Source: Liolophura sinensis
Taxonomy: Eukaryota; Mollusca; Polyplacophora; Chitonida; Chitonidae
DNA length: 64,000 bases
NCBI RefSeq assembly: GCF_032854445.1
Contig: NC_088304.1
Location: 27,537,732-27,601,731 of the forward strand
Direction: 5' to 3'
This document shows, in pieces, positions 1 to 13,973 of the stretch. How positions within the stretch are numbered: position 1 is the stretch's first letter; each line of letters opens with the position of its first letter. The notes below the pieces were generated by a model. That model did not search any database, was not told the DNA's origin, and was given only the letters and a program-made list of their open reading frames with translations. Both the position numbers and the translations under genes were made by a program.

Positions 1-2978
1 GCAAATGAGCGGCAATTTCCCGTCGTTTTCCTCACCGGTGAGCTTTGTCGGTTATTAATATATGTACTAAATATAGGCGACATCAAAACCAATTAGTTCA
101 TAATTAAGAATCTACTATTATAGGTGCGCTCCAAGCAGCCGTCTGTAGGAAAGTTGATGTGTACTTGCACCATACACACAAACAAACATGTGGTGTACAT
201 TTCCCTAAATTTATGAACCCACTATAAGTGCACGGATACTTAAACGCGAATTACGCGCCGTTAGGCGACGTACTGAAAAAGCATGACTTCAGTTATTTAT
301 ATTTATTTCCTTTCCTTTTGTTCACAAAAGGCAGACACACTGGGTTTTTATATGTGTCCCTGGCTTATAGAGGGTCATCGGGGAACACAGGTGTATCGAT
401 TTGGTTATTGTGACGTTTGGAGCTTTATTTTTGTTATTTGTAATTTTGCATATTAACAGGGTTTTAGACAGTACAACTGCTCTGCGTTAGGCAGGACAAA
501 CTGGTTTTTACTCCAGATTAATTGTCTATCTCAAAATAACTGTATTCATGTTTATAAAACATTCTGTCTAAGCATGTGCTTATATTTTATCTAAATATAT
601 TGTATATGTACGACGTTACGACTGATTCACTTCGCTTAATTGGCCTGAAGGGCCATTTTCATACTGGCGTCAGGCTCGTGAAGTGTGAGGTCATAATTCG
701 AATCCAGCCCTCGCTGGTTTTGCCAGCCTAAGGTAATGACGATTTATTACATTATTGACGAACACTGATGATTTCCACAGCAATTTGCCTGGTATCCTGA
801 ACCTATCAGCCTATACTCTCCAGTACAAGTAAAATAATTATTAAATTTAAATACAAAACTGCTGGAATGGAAATCCTTGCTGGTTGTAAATCGTTATAAT
901 CATTTCACGATTAGCCCAAACCAAGAGACAAGACAAAATGATCTCGTTGATTTCAAACTTGATTTTGTACATTTTTCGATGTTCGATTTATGTGATAAAC
1001 GTAATCTCCAAGTCGTGCGCTTGAGTAGTACCAAACTTATTAAACTCGAGACAAATGTTTTTAAACTCTGGTTTAATAAATTTTATGCCACAGAGCCACG
1101 AATTTGAGATCCTCTATAAGTAAATCAATAAAAGGAAGAGGCCTTTGTGCGGCATATCACTCGCCTGACGTATCAAAATACAGCCTTTTCTGGACCTCAC
1201 TATATAGTTATATGTGTGTATCAATACGAGATGAAACAGACGAATATCCTGGAAAGCGACACTGGTAAGCAATTCTCCGTGTCTGGAGGTATTTTTCCCC
1301 TGGAATTTGGCCATCAGCCCCTGCAGTGCTAACCTCATTTATTTCAGATCCGTTAATGAGGGGTTTTATTGACGATGGTGTCCTTTGGCATGCGCCTGTT
1401 GAATCCGGCCCTAGATCAGGGCATAATCGGCATATTCCGGTATGTTCCGTTGTCTGGCATGAGTTAGGGAGCCCATGTAGACAGCAACAACAGCTGTGGC
1501 GCCGAGTACCAACTTAGTGTCCACCTCTTGTTCTAAACTATTTACCTCTTGCACATACTTTGTCTATCTGGGGAATGTTAGAGAGACCCGTGGGCTTAAT
1601 TCAGTCACAACAAGGGTTTAAGACTTTATAGTTCTTGGTGGATTGTTCCTTTAAACCCAACAGCAGGGGTACATTTGTATGTGCTTGGATGAATTAGCCT
1701 AGAGAGCGACTTAGTGTACAGAATGCATAGATGTAACGGTATGAGGTCTGCAGTACAAATAAACTATATTCTGACCAAAGGTAGGGATGATCAAGTGACC
1801 ACGGTAATGGGAGAGCCCCATTCTCCAGCCTGTTCGTGTGGGGTCGGGCTTGCTGGACGCACCGTCAGGTGGACCAAGGCATTCCTCCAGACATCGCAAA
1901 TCAAAACTCTACAATGGTGGAGGGGACTGCGTTTCAACACAAACGATAGTGTAGCACCAGCTTTTTGTAGTTAAACTCGTAACACGTGTAACACAAAGAA
2001 TCAAGCAAGGCAAATGTTTTCAGAGGTGTCATCCTTTATATCGCCACACACAGAAACAGATGAGTCTCCGTTTTATATCCACCGACCAGGAGAAACAAGC
2101 CATGACAAAGCTGTTATCGGTAGAATTGCATGGTTGAAATAATTAAAATCGCCGTTTTAAGATGGAGACAAGAAGAACTGTTATAGCGGGCCTGTGTATA
2201 GTATGTATTAAGACAAAGGAGAAGTCCTGTGTCCCGACATTATTTTGTGTTTATAAATATGTTTCTTGATTCAAACCTAGTTTCCCCTTTCAAAATGCTT
2301 TGCTTGTTTTTAGAAACTGTTTTACGCAAAGCACAGAACTGATCGTAAGAATTCGACCGTCGAGACGACCTTTAGAACGTTTTTTAAATAAAGTTTTTGG
2401 TTGTAGGTGGGCTGAAAGTAATTAGCGGGAAATGTACTTCAAATTACGTTATCATTACTGCTGGGATCAAGGTTACGTTGCAAATGAAAAAAATCGGGAC
2501 ATGTCTAAATTAAAGCGACTTGTTCGCATTAAACACGGGTCAGTTTTGTCGACTCCCTGTAAGATTTCCCCTGTGTGTTAAACGACGGGCTCAGCAGAGT
2601 ATTTTACAAGGAATATTTAAAAGATCTATTACAGTATGACTTATTTTATTTCTTTAGCTGCAAAACGTATACACGGTGCAGTAGCAGATGTGCCATGTGG
2701 AACCCTGCTTATCATTTCTGAGCTATAATTTCCATTGTCGTTCAATTCGACGTAAATAGAAAGGCTACATGCAACAGAGTGACTATGTATTTTTTGTTCT
2801 AAATTTGTCGGCGAACATAATCTCACGAGATTTACTAGCAAGAGCAGGCAGTAATTTGGACCCAATACATTAAATTACTTATGGATAAAACTAGAGAAGC
2901 AACGACAGTGTGATGGATTTGGCAAACTGTCACACACAACCGGTGAAATGTAGCCTGTTTTCAGTTTAATGCAGTTTT
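1..2978. other. intergenic, no gene recognised
   Basis: AT-rich sequence with one tRNA-like SINE relic (640-735). Short open frames here have no recognisable domains or coding signature. Confidence 0.5.
640..735 (+). mobile_element. tRNA-like SINE head fragment
   Basis: GAGGTCATAATTCGAATCCAG resembles a box B followed by CCCTCGCTGGTTTTGCCAGC. A similar fragment (CACGTTCGAATCCAGCTCTC) lies at 55725-55800. No cloverleaf can be completed, so it is not a tRNA gene. Confidence 0.45.
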
Positions 2979-3136
2979 ATTTTATTTATTTATTTATTTG
3001 GTTGGTGTTTTACGCCGTGCTCAAAAATATTTCACATATACGACGGCGGCCAGCATTATGGTGGGAGGAAACCGTGCAGATCCTGGGGGAAACCCACGAC
3101 CATCCGCAGGTTGCTGGCGGACCTTCCCACATAGGG
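2979..3136 (-). mobile_element. SINE family A, 3' part
   Basis: TTTATTTGGTTGGTGTTTTACGCC through the central domain (GGCGGCCAGCATTATGGTGG) to CTTCCCACATAGG. The tRNA head is missing. Confidence 0.85.
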
Positions 3137-5259
3137 TAAAATTTAGTTTTAATCTATTCATATAAATGCTTAAATAAGAGCAAATTACACCCCATTAGCA
3201 AGATTTGAAAAAGCAGAATTACTTGTAACAAATTCCATTGATGTTAGTTGCAATTTATTTGACGTTACTGGTCTAGAATTACTCAAAATGCTGTGTTGCC
3301 ATCACATTTAGCATGTAATGGCATTAAAACAACTCAAAGAAAGCAGGCACAATCCGGGTTTATAATAATCGTAATGAGTCTGCTAGCTAGAAGTAGGGTA
3401 TAAAATCGTATGCACCTTTCAAACAATATCCAAGTCAAATTGACCCGGCATTCGGCAAGAAAACACAGAAAAGCACGGTTGTTTTGCGGGAAGCGAATAT
3501 TACTAAAATATTGTGAGGATTGTTTGTAGAACGGAGAGCTAGAAAAGCACATGGAGTAAAACCATATCCAAATCACATGGAATTACACAGTCATTTTGCG
3601 CAATACCTCACAAAGAGCACGGTTGTTTTGTAGTATGGCACATACAGCGCCAGCTTTGATTTACTACCAGGTGAAAGTCCTCCATTGCCAGGTTTATCGG
3701 CTCCATATCTACTCGAGATATCACAAATACTCCGACAGGAAGATTCAGCGTCTGGGGGCAAACGGATAAACCGAGGCCTCATCGGATACTTTATTTATTG
3801 ACGCACCGTCCTACAGTGTTTAGCGATTCGCAATGCTCCACTGTATCGACGTATCATACGATATTTTCTTGTATACATATTGTTTATTTGCAATGAGTGA
3901 ATTAGTCTTATGACTGCCTAACATTTCAGCAGGAGATAAAATAAATGCGAGACGACGAGGAGAAAGAAGACGACGGAGGAGGGAGTTAGAGGTGATTACC
4001 CAGACCTCGTGGTGCTCGCCTCAGCAGCTGTCGCCTCTCGTGGGTGAGGGGCGCAAAGTGCCAGAACCTAGGGAACAGGTCCGTGTGACGGGGTGCAGAG
4101 ATCTGGCATCACTACGCTCTCGGCAATCACGAGCTTCTTAGACCGACAAGGGTTCTCGATGATAGCACACGGGCAGTTGTTCACCGTTTCCTTTAAGGCA
4201 GATCTATGGAAGATGGACACGACCACTCCGGCTCTCCACCACCGCTTTGAGACACACACAGCTTATGAACAAACGAGAATACATGGAAAATTCCTAAGGT
4301 TTCGGCTTTTCAACAAATTCTCGATTGTATTGTTTTTATTTTCTTTGCACAGCAGTTTTCTCAAAAAGCGCGATACGAAATAACGAGTGGCCCATATCGT
4401 CTTTCTTACATTACAACATAAGTGCACAGAAACTTTTCCCCGTGTTAACCAGCCGCTAACAAGCTATATGCAAAACCATTTTGCTTTTAATAGATGGCAA
4501 ACCAACGAGATCCTTGATGACCAGTTGATTATATGATTATGCAGACATAACGAATGCCATTTTGCAAAATGATATACATAGGGGAAAACCTTCCTACGGC
4601 GAGATGACTATTCCATGATATGCGCTGAAGAATATTTTAATTCTTATTTACCATAAACATCTGTTAGATGTGAGCAGCTATTAGTAAGCTTCATGCTCCG
4701 TTGGTCTCTGCATTAAATAAAAGCAGCAGCCTATTTCTGTGACATTCTATATCAGACATCGAAAAAGCACATCCCAATATATCGCACCAGCTCTATTAAG
4801 ATCAAAACCTAAACTACATGTATTACACTCCTTTGTCGAACAGATTTATGGACTCTGTCCAAATCCACTAGCTTGTTGTGGGCCCGTATTTATCAATCAT
4901 CTCAAGACTTAAGTAAAACATTCAAACACAGCCACTGTTAAAATGTTTCACTCTAGAAAGCTTAAAATTTCTACACTGATTCTTTACTGTGGAACGATGT
5001 ACTTACCAAGATTTGAGTTATTCTTTGTTCTGGGTTTGGCTTTTTAAGGACATGCAATTTAGAACGTAAGTCTTAAGTTGCTCATTAACTACGAGTCCTG
5101 GACCACAGAGGTAGCAGTTTCAAATGCAGCTTTCGATACCTCGGCTAAGCCTGGGAGTTTGCAGGTGGGTAATTTCCCCTGAGACCTGTCAGGTTTACTC
5201 CACAAATAAACTTGAGTTTCATCCTATAATTGAATAAAACTAATATCTCTCATCACCAT
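3137..5259. other. intergenic, no gene recognised
   Basis: Mostly AT-rich. A GC-richer block at about 3950-4260 is open on both strands (63 codons minus, 96 plus) but matches nothing I know and has no convincing splice context. Confidence 0.5.
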
Positions 5260-5352
5260 TATAATAAATAAATGAATAAACGATTAGATAAATGAATATA
5301 TGATTAGATAAATAGATAAATGATTAGATAAATGGATAAATGGATAAATACT
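5260..5352. repeat. short AT-rich repeat (AAATGATTAGAT type)
   Basis: Irregular repeats of GATTAGATAAATG and GATAAATG. This is low-complexity sequence without coding content. Confidence 0.7.
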
Positions 5353-5360
5353 CAAACCAG

Positions 5361-5480
5361 CATTTTGCGTGTACACAGAGTAACTGTATTCCTTGCTTCA
5401 TGGAACTCATAACACTTATGCATTTTGCGTGTACACAGAGTAACTGTATTCCTTGCTTCATGGAACTCATAACACTTATG
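5361..5480. repeat. perfect 60-bp tandem duplication
   Basis: Bases 5361-5420 (starting CATTTTGCGTGTACACAGAG) are repeated exactly at 5421-5480. It sits just right of a short ATAAATGATTAG-type repeat at about 5260-5350. Confidence 0.95.
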
Positions 5481-5682
5481 CGTAGTTAGTATGAAATCAG
5501 TCCTTTTCCGCAGAGCTGATTAATTAGCTTATATTTTAACTTTATCGTTGATTATGTTTGGTCTTAAAAGCGGTAGTGGCTTAATGTTTAATGTCGCATC
5601 GATAACCTCATGTATCTGACAGCGTGATTCACATCTAGGAAGCACAAAAAAGCAGTCATTGAATCATTAGTTGATTATCTGA

Positions 5683-6595
5683 TTGGAGCTCGTTACCGTA
5701 TTCACTAATACAATGGCTGTGTTGTGGACGTCATTTTGGTGGAAGGCAACTGTGGACGTCATTGTGGTGGAAGGCAACCGTGCACGTCATTTAAGTGAAA
5801 GGCAACTGTGGACATCATTTTGGTGGAAGACAACTGTGCACGTCATTTTGGTGGAAGGCACCTGTGGACGTCATTTTGGAGGAAGGCAACCTTGGACTTC
5901 ACTTTGGTGGAAGGCAACTGTGGACGTCATTGTGGTGGAAGGCAACCGTGCACGTCATTTAAGTGAAAGGCAACTGTGGACGGCATTTTGGTGGAAGGCA
6001 ACTGTGGACGGCATTTTGGTGGAAGGCAACTGTGGACGTCATTTTGGAGGAAGGCAACCTTGGACTTCACTTTGGTGAAAGGCAACTGTGGACGGCATTT
6101 TGGTGGAAGGCAACTGTGGACGGCATTTTGGTAAAAGGCAACTGTGGACGTCATTTTGGTGAAAGGCAACTGTGGACGACATTTTGGTGGAAGGCAACTG
6201 TGGACGGCATTTTGGTGAAAGGCAAATGTGGACGACATTTTGGTGAAAGGCAACTGTGGATGGCATTTTGGTGAAAGGCAACTGTGGACGGCATTTTGGT
6301 GGAAGGCAACTGTGGACGGCATTTTGGTGGAAGGCAGCTGTTAACACCATTTTCGTGGAATGTAAGTGTGGACGTCATTTTGGTGGATTAAAGTTGTGGT
6401 TGTCATTTTGGCGGATGGCAGTTGTGGTTGTCATTTTGGTGGATGGCAGTTGTGCATGGATGTCATTTCGGTGGTTGGAAATTGTGGCTGTCATTTTGGT
6501 GGTTGGAAATTATGGTTGTCATTTTGGTGGATGCCACTTCTTCATGGACGTCATTTTGGTGGATGGCAGTTGTGCATGGACAAGTTTGCTGTTTG
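5683..6595. repeat. 28-bp minisatellite
   Basis: About 30 units of GTGGACGTCATTTTGGTGGA plus AGGCAACT, 28 bp apart (for example 6001 and 6029). Variants include GACGGCAT for GACGTCAT. From about 6360 the unit switches to a second subfamily (GATGGCAGTTGTGGTTGTCA). Because 28 is not a multiple of three, long open frames appear on both strands; they are not genes. Confidence 0.93.
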
Positions 6596-8452
6596 ATAAA
6601 CGATCTCTGCCAGATTAAACCCATAAGATGACCTAAACAGTGCATGCTTTAGGCAATTGCAACTACTTATTGCTACTTTATTGGTTGACGGCTGATGGAA
6701 GAATGTCTGTTTCGACGCACAGATTTCACGAAACTCAGTTTTCAACTAATTCTCGGGCCCCAGGCTTGTGTTATATAAGCTACTTTATAGGTTCCAATCC
6801 AACCGTACGGCGGTATACCTCTATTCGTGCTGACTCTTCATTTCCGCTCAAGTGGTGTTCTTATCAGATAATATAAACCATTCTGGCTCTCTGACGACGC
6901 ACTTAATGTACGTGTATTGCCCTAGAGCAAACCATCTTGTGTCATTAAAAGTTTTCTTTCTCAAGTAAAACAAACCAGGGCCTGGTCGTTCTCATGGAAC
7001 AGCCATGTCATTGTCTTGTCCAGACGTACCGCCGTATCAGGGACCCACCGCGAAGATGGCTGTTGGTGTAACGTTTATTTGGACATGGTAACGTTGGTGA
7101 CCTAACAAGCTTGCCGGTTGTTTGTTCAGTGGGAACCTTGAGAATACAATGCTATCTGTTATTCAACGAAACGATGATTGCAGATTTAAAGGTGATAGAA
7201 CAAGTAGGCTTATACAAAATTATTCCTCTCCCAGAACCCTTCATTCAAAAAATTAGCCAGTCACTTTTAACAGAAAGTCTGTTGACTGAGTGACGCTGGA
7301 ATCAATTCTGTTATTGTAAGACAATATTTTTTCATATTTCTTTTAGCGTTAGGCAAATAGAATCTACATGTTGTATTAATAGAATATGTGTGTTATATTT
7401 AACCGAATAATTTGATGTGATAGAAAAATACATTTTAGCATCACTGAGACAATAGACTTTCTGTTAAATTTAACCGATTATATTCTTCAAAGATCCCTTT
7501 CTGTAGGGCTGATCTTAAACAACAGAAGTACAGACATCGAAAAGGAATGAGCAATTATCGGAACGACAAAAAGTGTAAAATTACTTTTACATATTTGGAA
7601 ATGACAGAACTTTTCAAAATGTTATTTACCTTTCATATCCAAATTTGCAGTAAGTTGAAATAATAATTGTGCATGCATGGCAATTTTGTGTGTAGTTTTA
7701 TTCAATAATATCAAGATATTCATGTCATTTATAAAAAAAAAACTGGGCAGCACTGAAAAACTCTTCGAATTGTTTGTTTCAGCCCGTGTCGTTATCGGTG
7801 AATATACTTCATACGGCAATATGTCACTTCCGCATGCAGTAACACCAAGCGTGATTGTATTTTTCTTATAGTTTAACTCTATTGCGATAGATTCTGAATA
7901 ATTCTAGTTTCAATTTTGTGGACGGTATGGCTGTATTTAAATATGGTTTCCAGTCTATCTATGCCAGATCAACACATAAAGCCATGCGACATGGAATGAG
8001 CTCTTCCCGGATGTAACGATATAGTCGGTTTTTAAGAAGGTCTCCTTCTGACAGTAGAAGGATGGGCCACAATATACAGGAGTTTATAGATGATTCATAC
8101 AAAGTCTTTCGTCAATCAACAAGCTCCTGAGTCACACTCTTAGTCTCACCACATGCACATACACCCAAACAGGTCTTGAGTTTTAACAGAATCTTGACTT
8201 CCGGAAGCTTTTCCTCTAAGCATTTCCGTCCCCCTAGGTTCCGGCCTTCCGTATGTGGTGATCGTCGGAGCCCCCACTGAACCCAGTTTAAGTACTATGT
8301 AGTTTGATGTCCACAGTTTCAGCTCTTGTCATTCACATGTATTCATTCGCACAAAAGTGTGAACTGCAGAACATAGGCCTGGATCCAGCTGACAGCAATG
8401 AATCGAAACAACCCCATTACCCGCTTTTCTAGCGTGCGTCCTCAAGATGCAC

Positions 8453-8600
8453 ATTTATTTATCTATTTATTTGATTGCAGTTTTACGCCGTAATCAAAAA
8501 TATTTCACTTATACGATGGCCGCCAGTATTATGGTGAGAGGAAACCAGGCAGACCTCGGAGGAAATCCACGACCATCCAAAAGTTGCTTGTAGATCGAAG
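8453..8600 (-). mobile_element. SINE family A, 3' part
   Basis: Tail and central domain with scattered mutations (ATTTCACTTATACGATGGCC). The head is absent. Confidence 0.8.
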
Positions 8601-9383
8601 CGTAATAACAAACTGGCGGACGTAAATTAGGCATTTGAAATTGTAACGGTCGTTGTCTGCATCACCATCCCCTGAGATTTTTGAGCGTTTATGTGTCCCA
8701 TGTTTTCTTGAATTTTGGCCAATAAAAATGTAATCATGTTAATTAATATAATTAATAATTATGAATTTTAATAAGGTTTAGTAAAAGCCAATAGTTACGA
8801 TACAAAGATGTTCCCCTCAAAACTACATGTATTTGCTGGGTAGGTCTAGAGAAATTCAAGGATATTTTAATGAAGACATGTTATTGTGTATATTTGCATG
8901 TAGCAGAATGAAGCGTCATGTATGCCTAATCTACCCACCACAGATCTGAGGAAACACAATATGGCTTGAGGAAGAATTCGCGCAGTAATATGTGGCCTTC
9001 TAGTAACAGAGGATGATTTCATTAACCCGAGGACAACTATGTTGTCTCTGATTGGATTGGACTTACCGCACCATAGATTTTACCGCATGGTACATATATA
9101 TGTATGTTAAACCAGGATTTAATATACAGAGCGTGTAGATGCATACACGGTTGTGTGATCACAGATCGCGTTGTGGGACGATTAGAAGATGGTTCTAAAA
9201 GTTCTCTCCCTTTCTTATTAAAGCATTTTGTTTCGAGAGTTAATGCCCTTTTCAGCATGCTAAAAATGGACATCAATGGTTGTCATCAACTCGGGCAGAT
9301 ATGTTGGCCTCTCAGTATATACTGGCATCATACACACTAACATTCTCATGCGCTAAATTCTGAGATCAATTTTTAGCCTTTTT

Positions 9384-9516
9384 CCAGCAACCTGCGCATG
9401 GCCGTGGGTTCCTCTCGGGCACTACCTGGTTTCCTCCGACCATGGTGTTGAACGCCGCAGTACAATTGAAATATTCTTGAGTACAGCGTTAAACCCCAAT
9501 CAAATAAATAAAATAA
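9384..9516 (+). mobile_element. SINE family A, 3' part
   Basis: CAACCTGCGCATGGCCGTGGG to tail CCCCAATCAAATAAATAAAA. The head is missing. Confidence 0.8.
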
Positions 9517-12144
9517 TTAAGCCTTTTGCCTTAATATAATTATTATCATTATATATTTTGCGTCTGCTTAGGCAAATCTAACTAAATTTAAAGCTGATTT
9601 TCTACGCTTATGACAGATGAATAATTCTTGAACATTTGCCAAGCACAGATCTTTTCTGATGCTTACACCCCATTGTCCTTGATAAGGGCATGTATGTATA
9701 CCTATAGGCTATGGCCTATCTTCTAGGTATGCAAAGTAATTTTTGTCGACCCCCGCGCAAGAATTTGATATAGTCATAAGGCTTGATCTGATTATCAAAT
9801 ACGGTCAACATTCATTTATTCACGTCATTGCTGTTTTTAATCTATGCGCAAGAACTTTCTATATCTGCGATAGCCATCAGGTTTTTTGATGGACGGTCTT
9901 TGGCGAGTAACAGATAGCTGTTCACATGACATATGTATCACCAGGTACATCACAACCCTGCTGATTCAAAGCCGCTATCGAAAAAAGTTGGATTCGAGCA
10001 CGTGGCCTACAGTTGATCAAGGGTCCCAGCGGCCATTTCCATCGTTGATGTATATATCTAATTATCATAACAAGTTTACGATTATACCTAGGATACATTA
10101 TACAGAGTTACATGTAATAACAGCTTTACCGCCGCCATTTTACTTCCTAGCAAATCTAGCAATCCGTTTTGGGTCAAACTTCAGCTACTCGTAATCCCAA
10201 GTTTAAGATGAAGCAAATATTGTTATACAAAATATACTCTGGTTTCGGTATTCTTTCATATTTGACGGCAATATTAGGAAAACCCGTCTTGGATTACAAC
10301 AGTTTTAAGAACTGCATATTTAATTAGCACGTGGACTTTGATTTTGTGTCCTTAATTCATGAAACTAAAGGGGAAATATATAGACAAAGATACACCGGCG
10401 ATATAATAGAGGCGAAGAAACCCTAGATGCCAGGGGCTTACTGTACAAAACCATTTCTGACTTGAGTCAAACATTAAAACACTTCGGGCACGATGCGTAA
10501 TTTGTTTTGCTGGGAGTTGAAAGTTTGACACATTTTCTTAAGATAATATTGATGACTTTGTCAAAATATTAATTTCTACAGCTCCAATGTTAGCTCTTAT
10601 ATTGCTTATCTCGATCCCAAAACAATTTAATTGATCTCAGAAATCTCTATGGTAAAGAACAGAAGAATATGACGAAATCTGATTTTATGCCTCAGACAGA
10701 GATCTCATGTCAAATAGCCAAGACGGTGGTTTTCTCCCTCTCCTGCCTGACATTATATGGGTAAAACGTTCTTCAGGAGGGCCGTATAAAAACTAATCAA
10801 ATAAAAAAACAGTGTCTAAATTGTTTTACAAATTTTTGGGGAGTTTTCTTCAAATTTCTTCTCGATGTTTGTCAGCATTTCATCATGAACAGACATTACC
10901 ATGTGAGCATTAAGCATAGATTAGGTAATTGGGCGTCATTTCGCAATTCGCCTTTTCCAACACATGTTTGTAGACAGGCATTCCGCTTGATTTTATGAAT
11001 ATGCATGAACAAATTATTCATGCATCCGTGTATGCAAATATAACACAATCAAGGTATACTGTCTGACATACATTGCGCACATAAAAAGGTCCACACTATA
11101 CCTACACATCTGTACACTTTAATGCATAGGACTACTATATGCACAGTTTTGTCTTCTGACAAACGCGCCTTTTCAAACATGAATGTATTGAATACATGTA
11201 TGCAACTGAAGAGACTGGCATGCATGGTTTTTTGTGCGTATGCAATCCATATAAGAGTATCGATTCATGCGCGTCACGTGTAAACAGAATTCAGATTTCT
11301 TGGCAACAATTTCAGTCGTGTGAAAGTACAGTTTAATCTACATGTACGGCTGGAATAGAAAAAAGCCACAAAATGAAGCATTAAAATGTGAATTTTGAGA
11401 TGTGCATGGAGATTTTCTTTCCCTTGAACAAAATAAGTACGTTGATAAAGCACCTTGTCTTATAAGCCACAGATGCGCGATTCAACCCTGGGGAAAAGAG
11501 TCATTCATGTGACACTGAAAACACTAACCTTGGCACTAAAATGTATAAGAGGTTCTCAGTAAGAGAGGAACAGACCTAGGCTGGGTGTCAGTGTTATATG
11601 TGACAAGGTGGGGCGCGGTGCGATGTATTACGGCATCCTCGCGCTATAAATATGTCAGTTTTGTAGCCAACTTGCCACAAGGAGAAAACGTCGTGATGTG
11701 ATCAGTTTGAATGTGAAGTATTGTGGAGAAACAAGCAAGCTAAGTAATTTATGATGTTATAGCTCTTTTACATCTATGGGTGCATATCAGATTGCTATGT
11801 CTATTGCAATGTTTAACACAAAATAAGAAAGAGGTCGGTGTGATGTCCACGGGCTTGACCTTATCAGTGTTATCTTAAGCCAGATATATACAAATTTCAA
11901 TTTTAAATATCAAAAAACGTTTTGTGAAGAATTTTTTTCTTCACAAAGTCAGAAAAGCTTTGTGGAATCGGCCCCTGGATTTAAAAGTGTCTGTTCTGTC
12001 TCGGGTCTAGGTTTTGGAAGTCATCAAAATCTGAAGTCATTAACAATCCCTGTTGTCGCCACGACATTGCTGCAATAGTGCCAACGTGACCTAATGCCAT
12101 AGTCATTCACTCATTACCTTTTTCATGAAGATTTATTAGATTTG

Positions 12145-12272
12145 TACTTTACGATGTATTCAAGAATATATCACTTAAACGATGGCGACCAGCATTATGG
12201 TGGGAGAAAACCGGTCAAAGTCCGGAGAACCCCACCATCCGCATTTTACTGACAAACCTTCCCATGTACGTA
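12145..12272 (-). mobile_element. SINE family A, degenerate
   Basis: Central domain recognisable (GGCGACCAGCATTATGGTGG); tail and head lost. Confidence 0.72.
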
Positions 12273-12999
12273 CAGCCCACTGTACAATTCAAATGAAACA
12301 TTGTAAAATTAAGTTGATGTATTTTTATATGAGGTTTCCAATACATGGTCTCCTCCATACCTTCACGGTTGAGCAGGTCTTCAGGTTTACTGTGTTCGTT
12401 AACATCTGGCGGGCTGGATTACTTATTCAGGTATGACGCCCTGTGGCCAAGGCGTACACATAACCATTCAGCCCCGGGGAAAAGGGAGCAATGATGACCT
12501 CACTCAGTTAACAGTTACACCTGGCACCAGGTGCAAAACAAGGCTTAGTTTAACCTACATGTATCCGCGTAACTTTTATATAACTTTCTCCGTACTTTTA
12601 GAGCACGTTGAAGAAAAAACATGAATTTTAATTTCATTTTTGTTTGATTGCTGTTTAGCATCATGCATTTTCTACTTGTACGATGGTGTCAGCGACAAAT
12701 CAATGAATAATTTTTTCCAAGTATGTATGCATGCTTGAGGTTTTACGTCGTACTTGTAGGGATAAAGAATCTACCCTACTTGGCTCACACTTGAGACAGG
12801 GCATCCTGAGTTAAATTCTACAGCCTTCGTGACGCTGGAACAAATGTATCATACCTAAACTTTAGCTTAGGCAAATCATTCTGGACTTGCCTATCTCTAA
12901 CACCAGCCAATCAGAATCAACGCTGGATTCCTTTATCATGTTTTCAGAAATGACGACAAGGAATCATCACGTGTGCGTACATAGACTGTCTCTTCTTGT

Positions 13000-13252
13000 G
13001 GCAAGACCATGGCGCCAAAGTGCTGCCTCCACGGAAGTACCCTGCTGAAGACACCAGACACCCTACCCAATCACATTATACGGAGACCGGTCTAACCAGT
13101 CCTGTTCCTGTTCCAACTGTTCCCTTGTTCCAACCTCTCATTGTTTAGCGCCAACGAGACAGCAACAAGTACCACTTTTGGTATGACCTGACCCGGGTTT
13201 GAACCCAGATCGAGGCGAACGTCCTATTAGACTGCCGAAGCGGCTCCCCTTT
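13000..13252 (-). mobile_element. SINE-like element, family C
   Basis: On the minus strand a tRNA-like head (GGGGAGCCGCTTCGGCAGTC, box B GGGTTCAAACCCGGGTCAGG) is followed by a body with GAGAGGTTGGAACAAGG and GGACTGGTTAG. The same head-body order recurs at 44285-44440, so it is dispersed. Confidence 0.65.
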
Positions 13253-13906
13253 TTCTGTTATTCTCTTTCATGGAAAAGGAAACAATGCATGTTGCATCCC
13301 CGGGAAACCCTTTGCTGAACAATGGCTTTACAGCAGCTCCACACAAAATACCATAATATACGATACGTGAAGTGCAAGGAATGAATATGAAAAACAAAAA
13401 CGGCACGAAACAAGGGCAGGTTAGGTCACGGTTTTGAGCTCAATTCTGATATGGCTTCTTCACGGAACGCTGCATAGGGCTTTGATATTGCAAACCTTTT
13501 GCACAATAGTCACCAATGGTCGTACACCTGTGTTGCTATTCAACAGCAATGCCGAGTAGTCTCATTGCTCATATTCACAATATGCAAATGACCGAAGAAG
13601 ACCAACTTTATTAACATCAGTTCAGTTACAGACGTAAGATGTCTTCGGCTGATAAAGCCAAACAAATATGTATACAACAGTTATGCATATTTCGGGTTCA
13701 ATAGAGGCACATGACACATACGCACCGTCACTGGAATGCCACGGATGTCCGCCTAACACATCAAGTGGCTCGAAAGATGTGTCACATTGCATACGCTGAG
13801 ATTTAATTATCCCATATCTCTTTCCAGGAGTATAAACATAAAAACACAGAGCAACCTTTCTGTCACAATCGTTCTAGAACGTTGGAGAATTCACATGTGT
13901 TTCGCA

Positions 13907-13973
13907 ATGGCCTCTTCAACAAGTCTAGTACAGTTGCTGTGGATATTCGGAAGTCTCATAACTGCCAAAGCCA
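13907..13973 (+). CDS. galaxin-like exon 1 (signal peptide)
   Basis: This exon encodes the hydrophobic signal peptide and ends one base into a codon before donor GTAAGT. No TATA box or other promoter element was recognised upstream. Confidence 0.8.

Larger units (their letters stand above)
6620..13894. other. intergenic, SINE relics only
   Basis: Contains SINE copies at 8453, 9384, 12145 and 13000. The remainder is AT-rich. The longest open frame (9886-10194, 102 codons) is low in coding character and unrecognised. Confidence 0.5.

Noticed and set aside
3950-4383. GC-richer block open on both strands
   Set aside because: Neither frame shows a domain I recognise, and no splice sites frame it convincingly. 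It is left as an unexplained stretch.
5683-6618. Overlapping open frames on both strands with WWKATVD or QLPSTKMPS repeats
   Set aside because: Produced by the 28-bp minisatellite. Frames are open on both strands and no unit looks like a protein domain.
12182-12436. 84-codon frame starting MATSIMVGENRSKSGEP
   Set aside because: It begins inside a SINE family A central domain. The same peptide-like start (ASIMVGGN) appears in other SINE copies.
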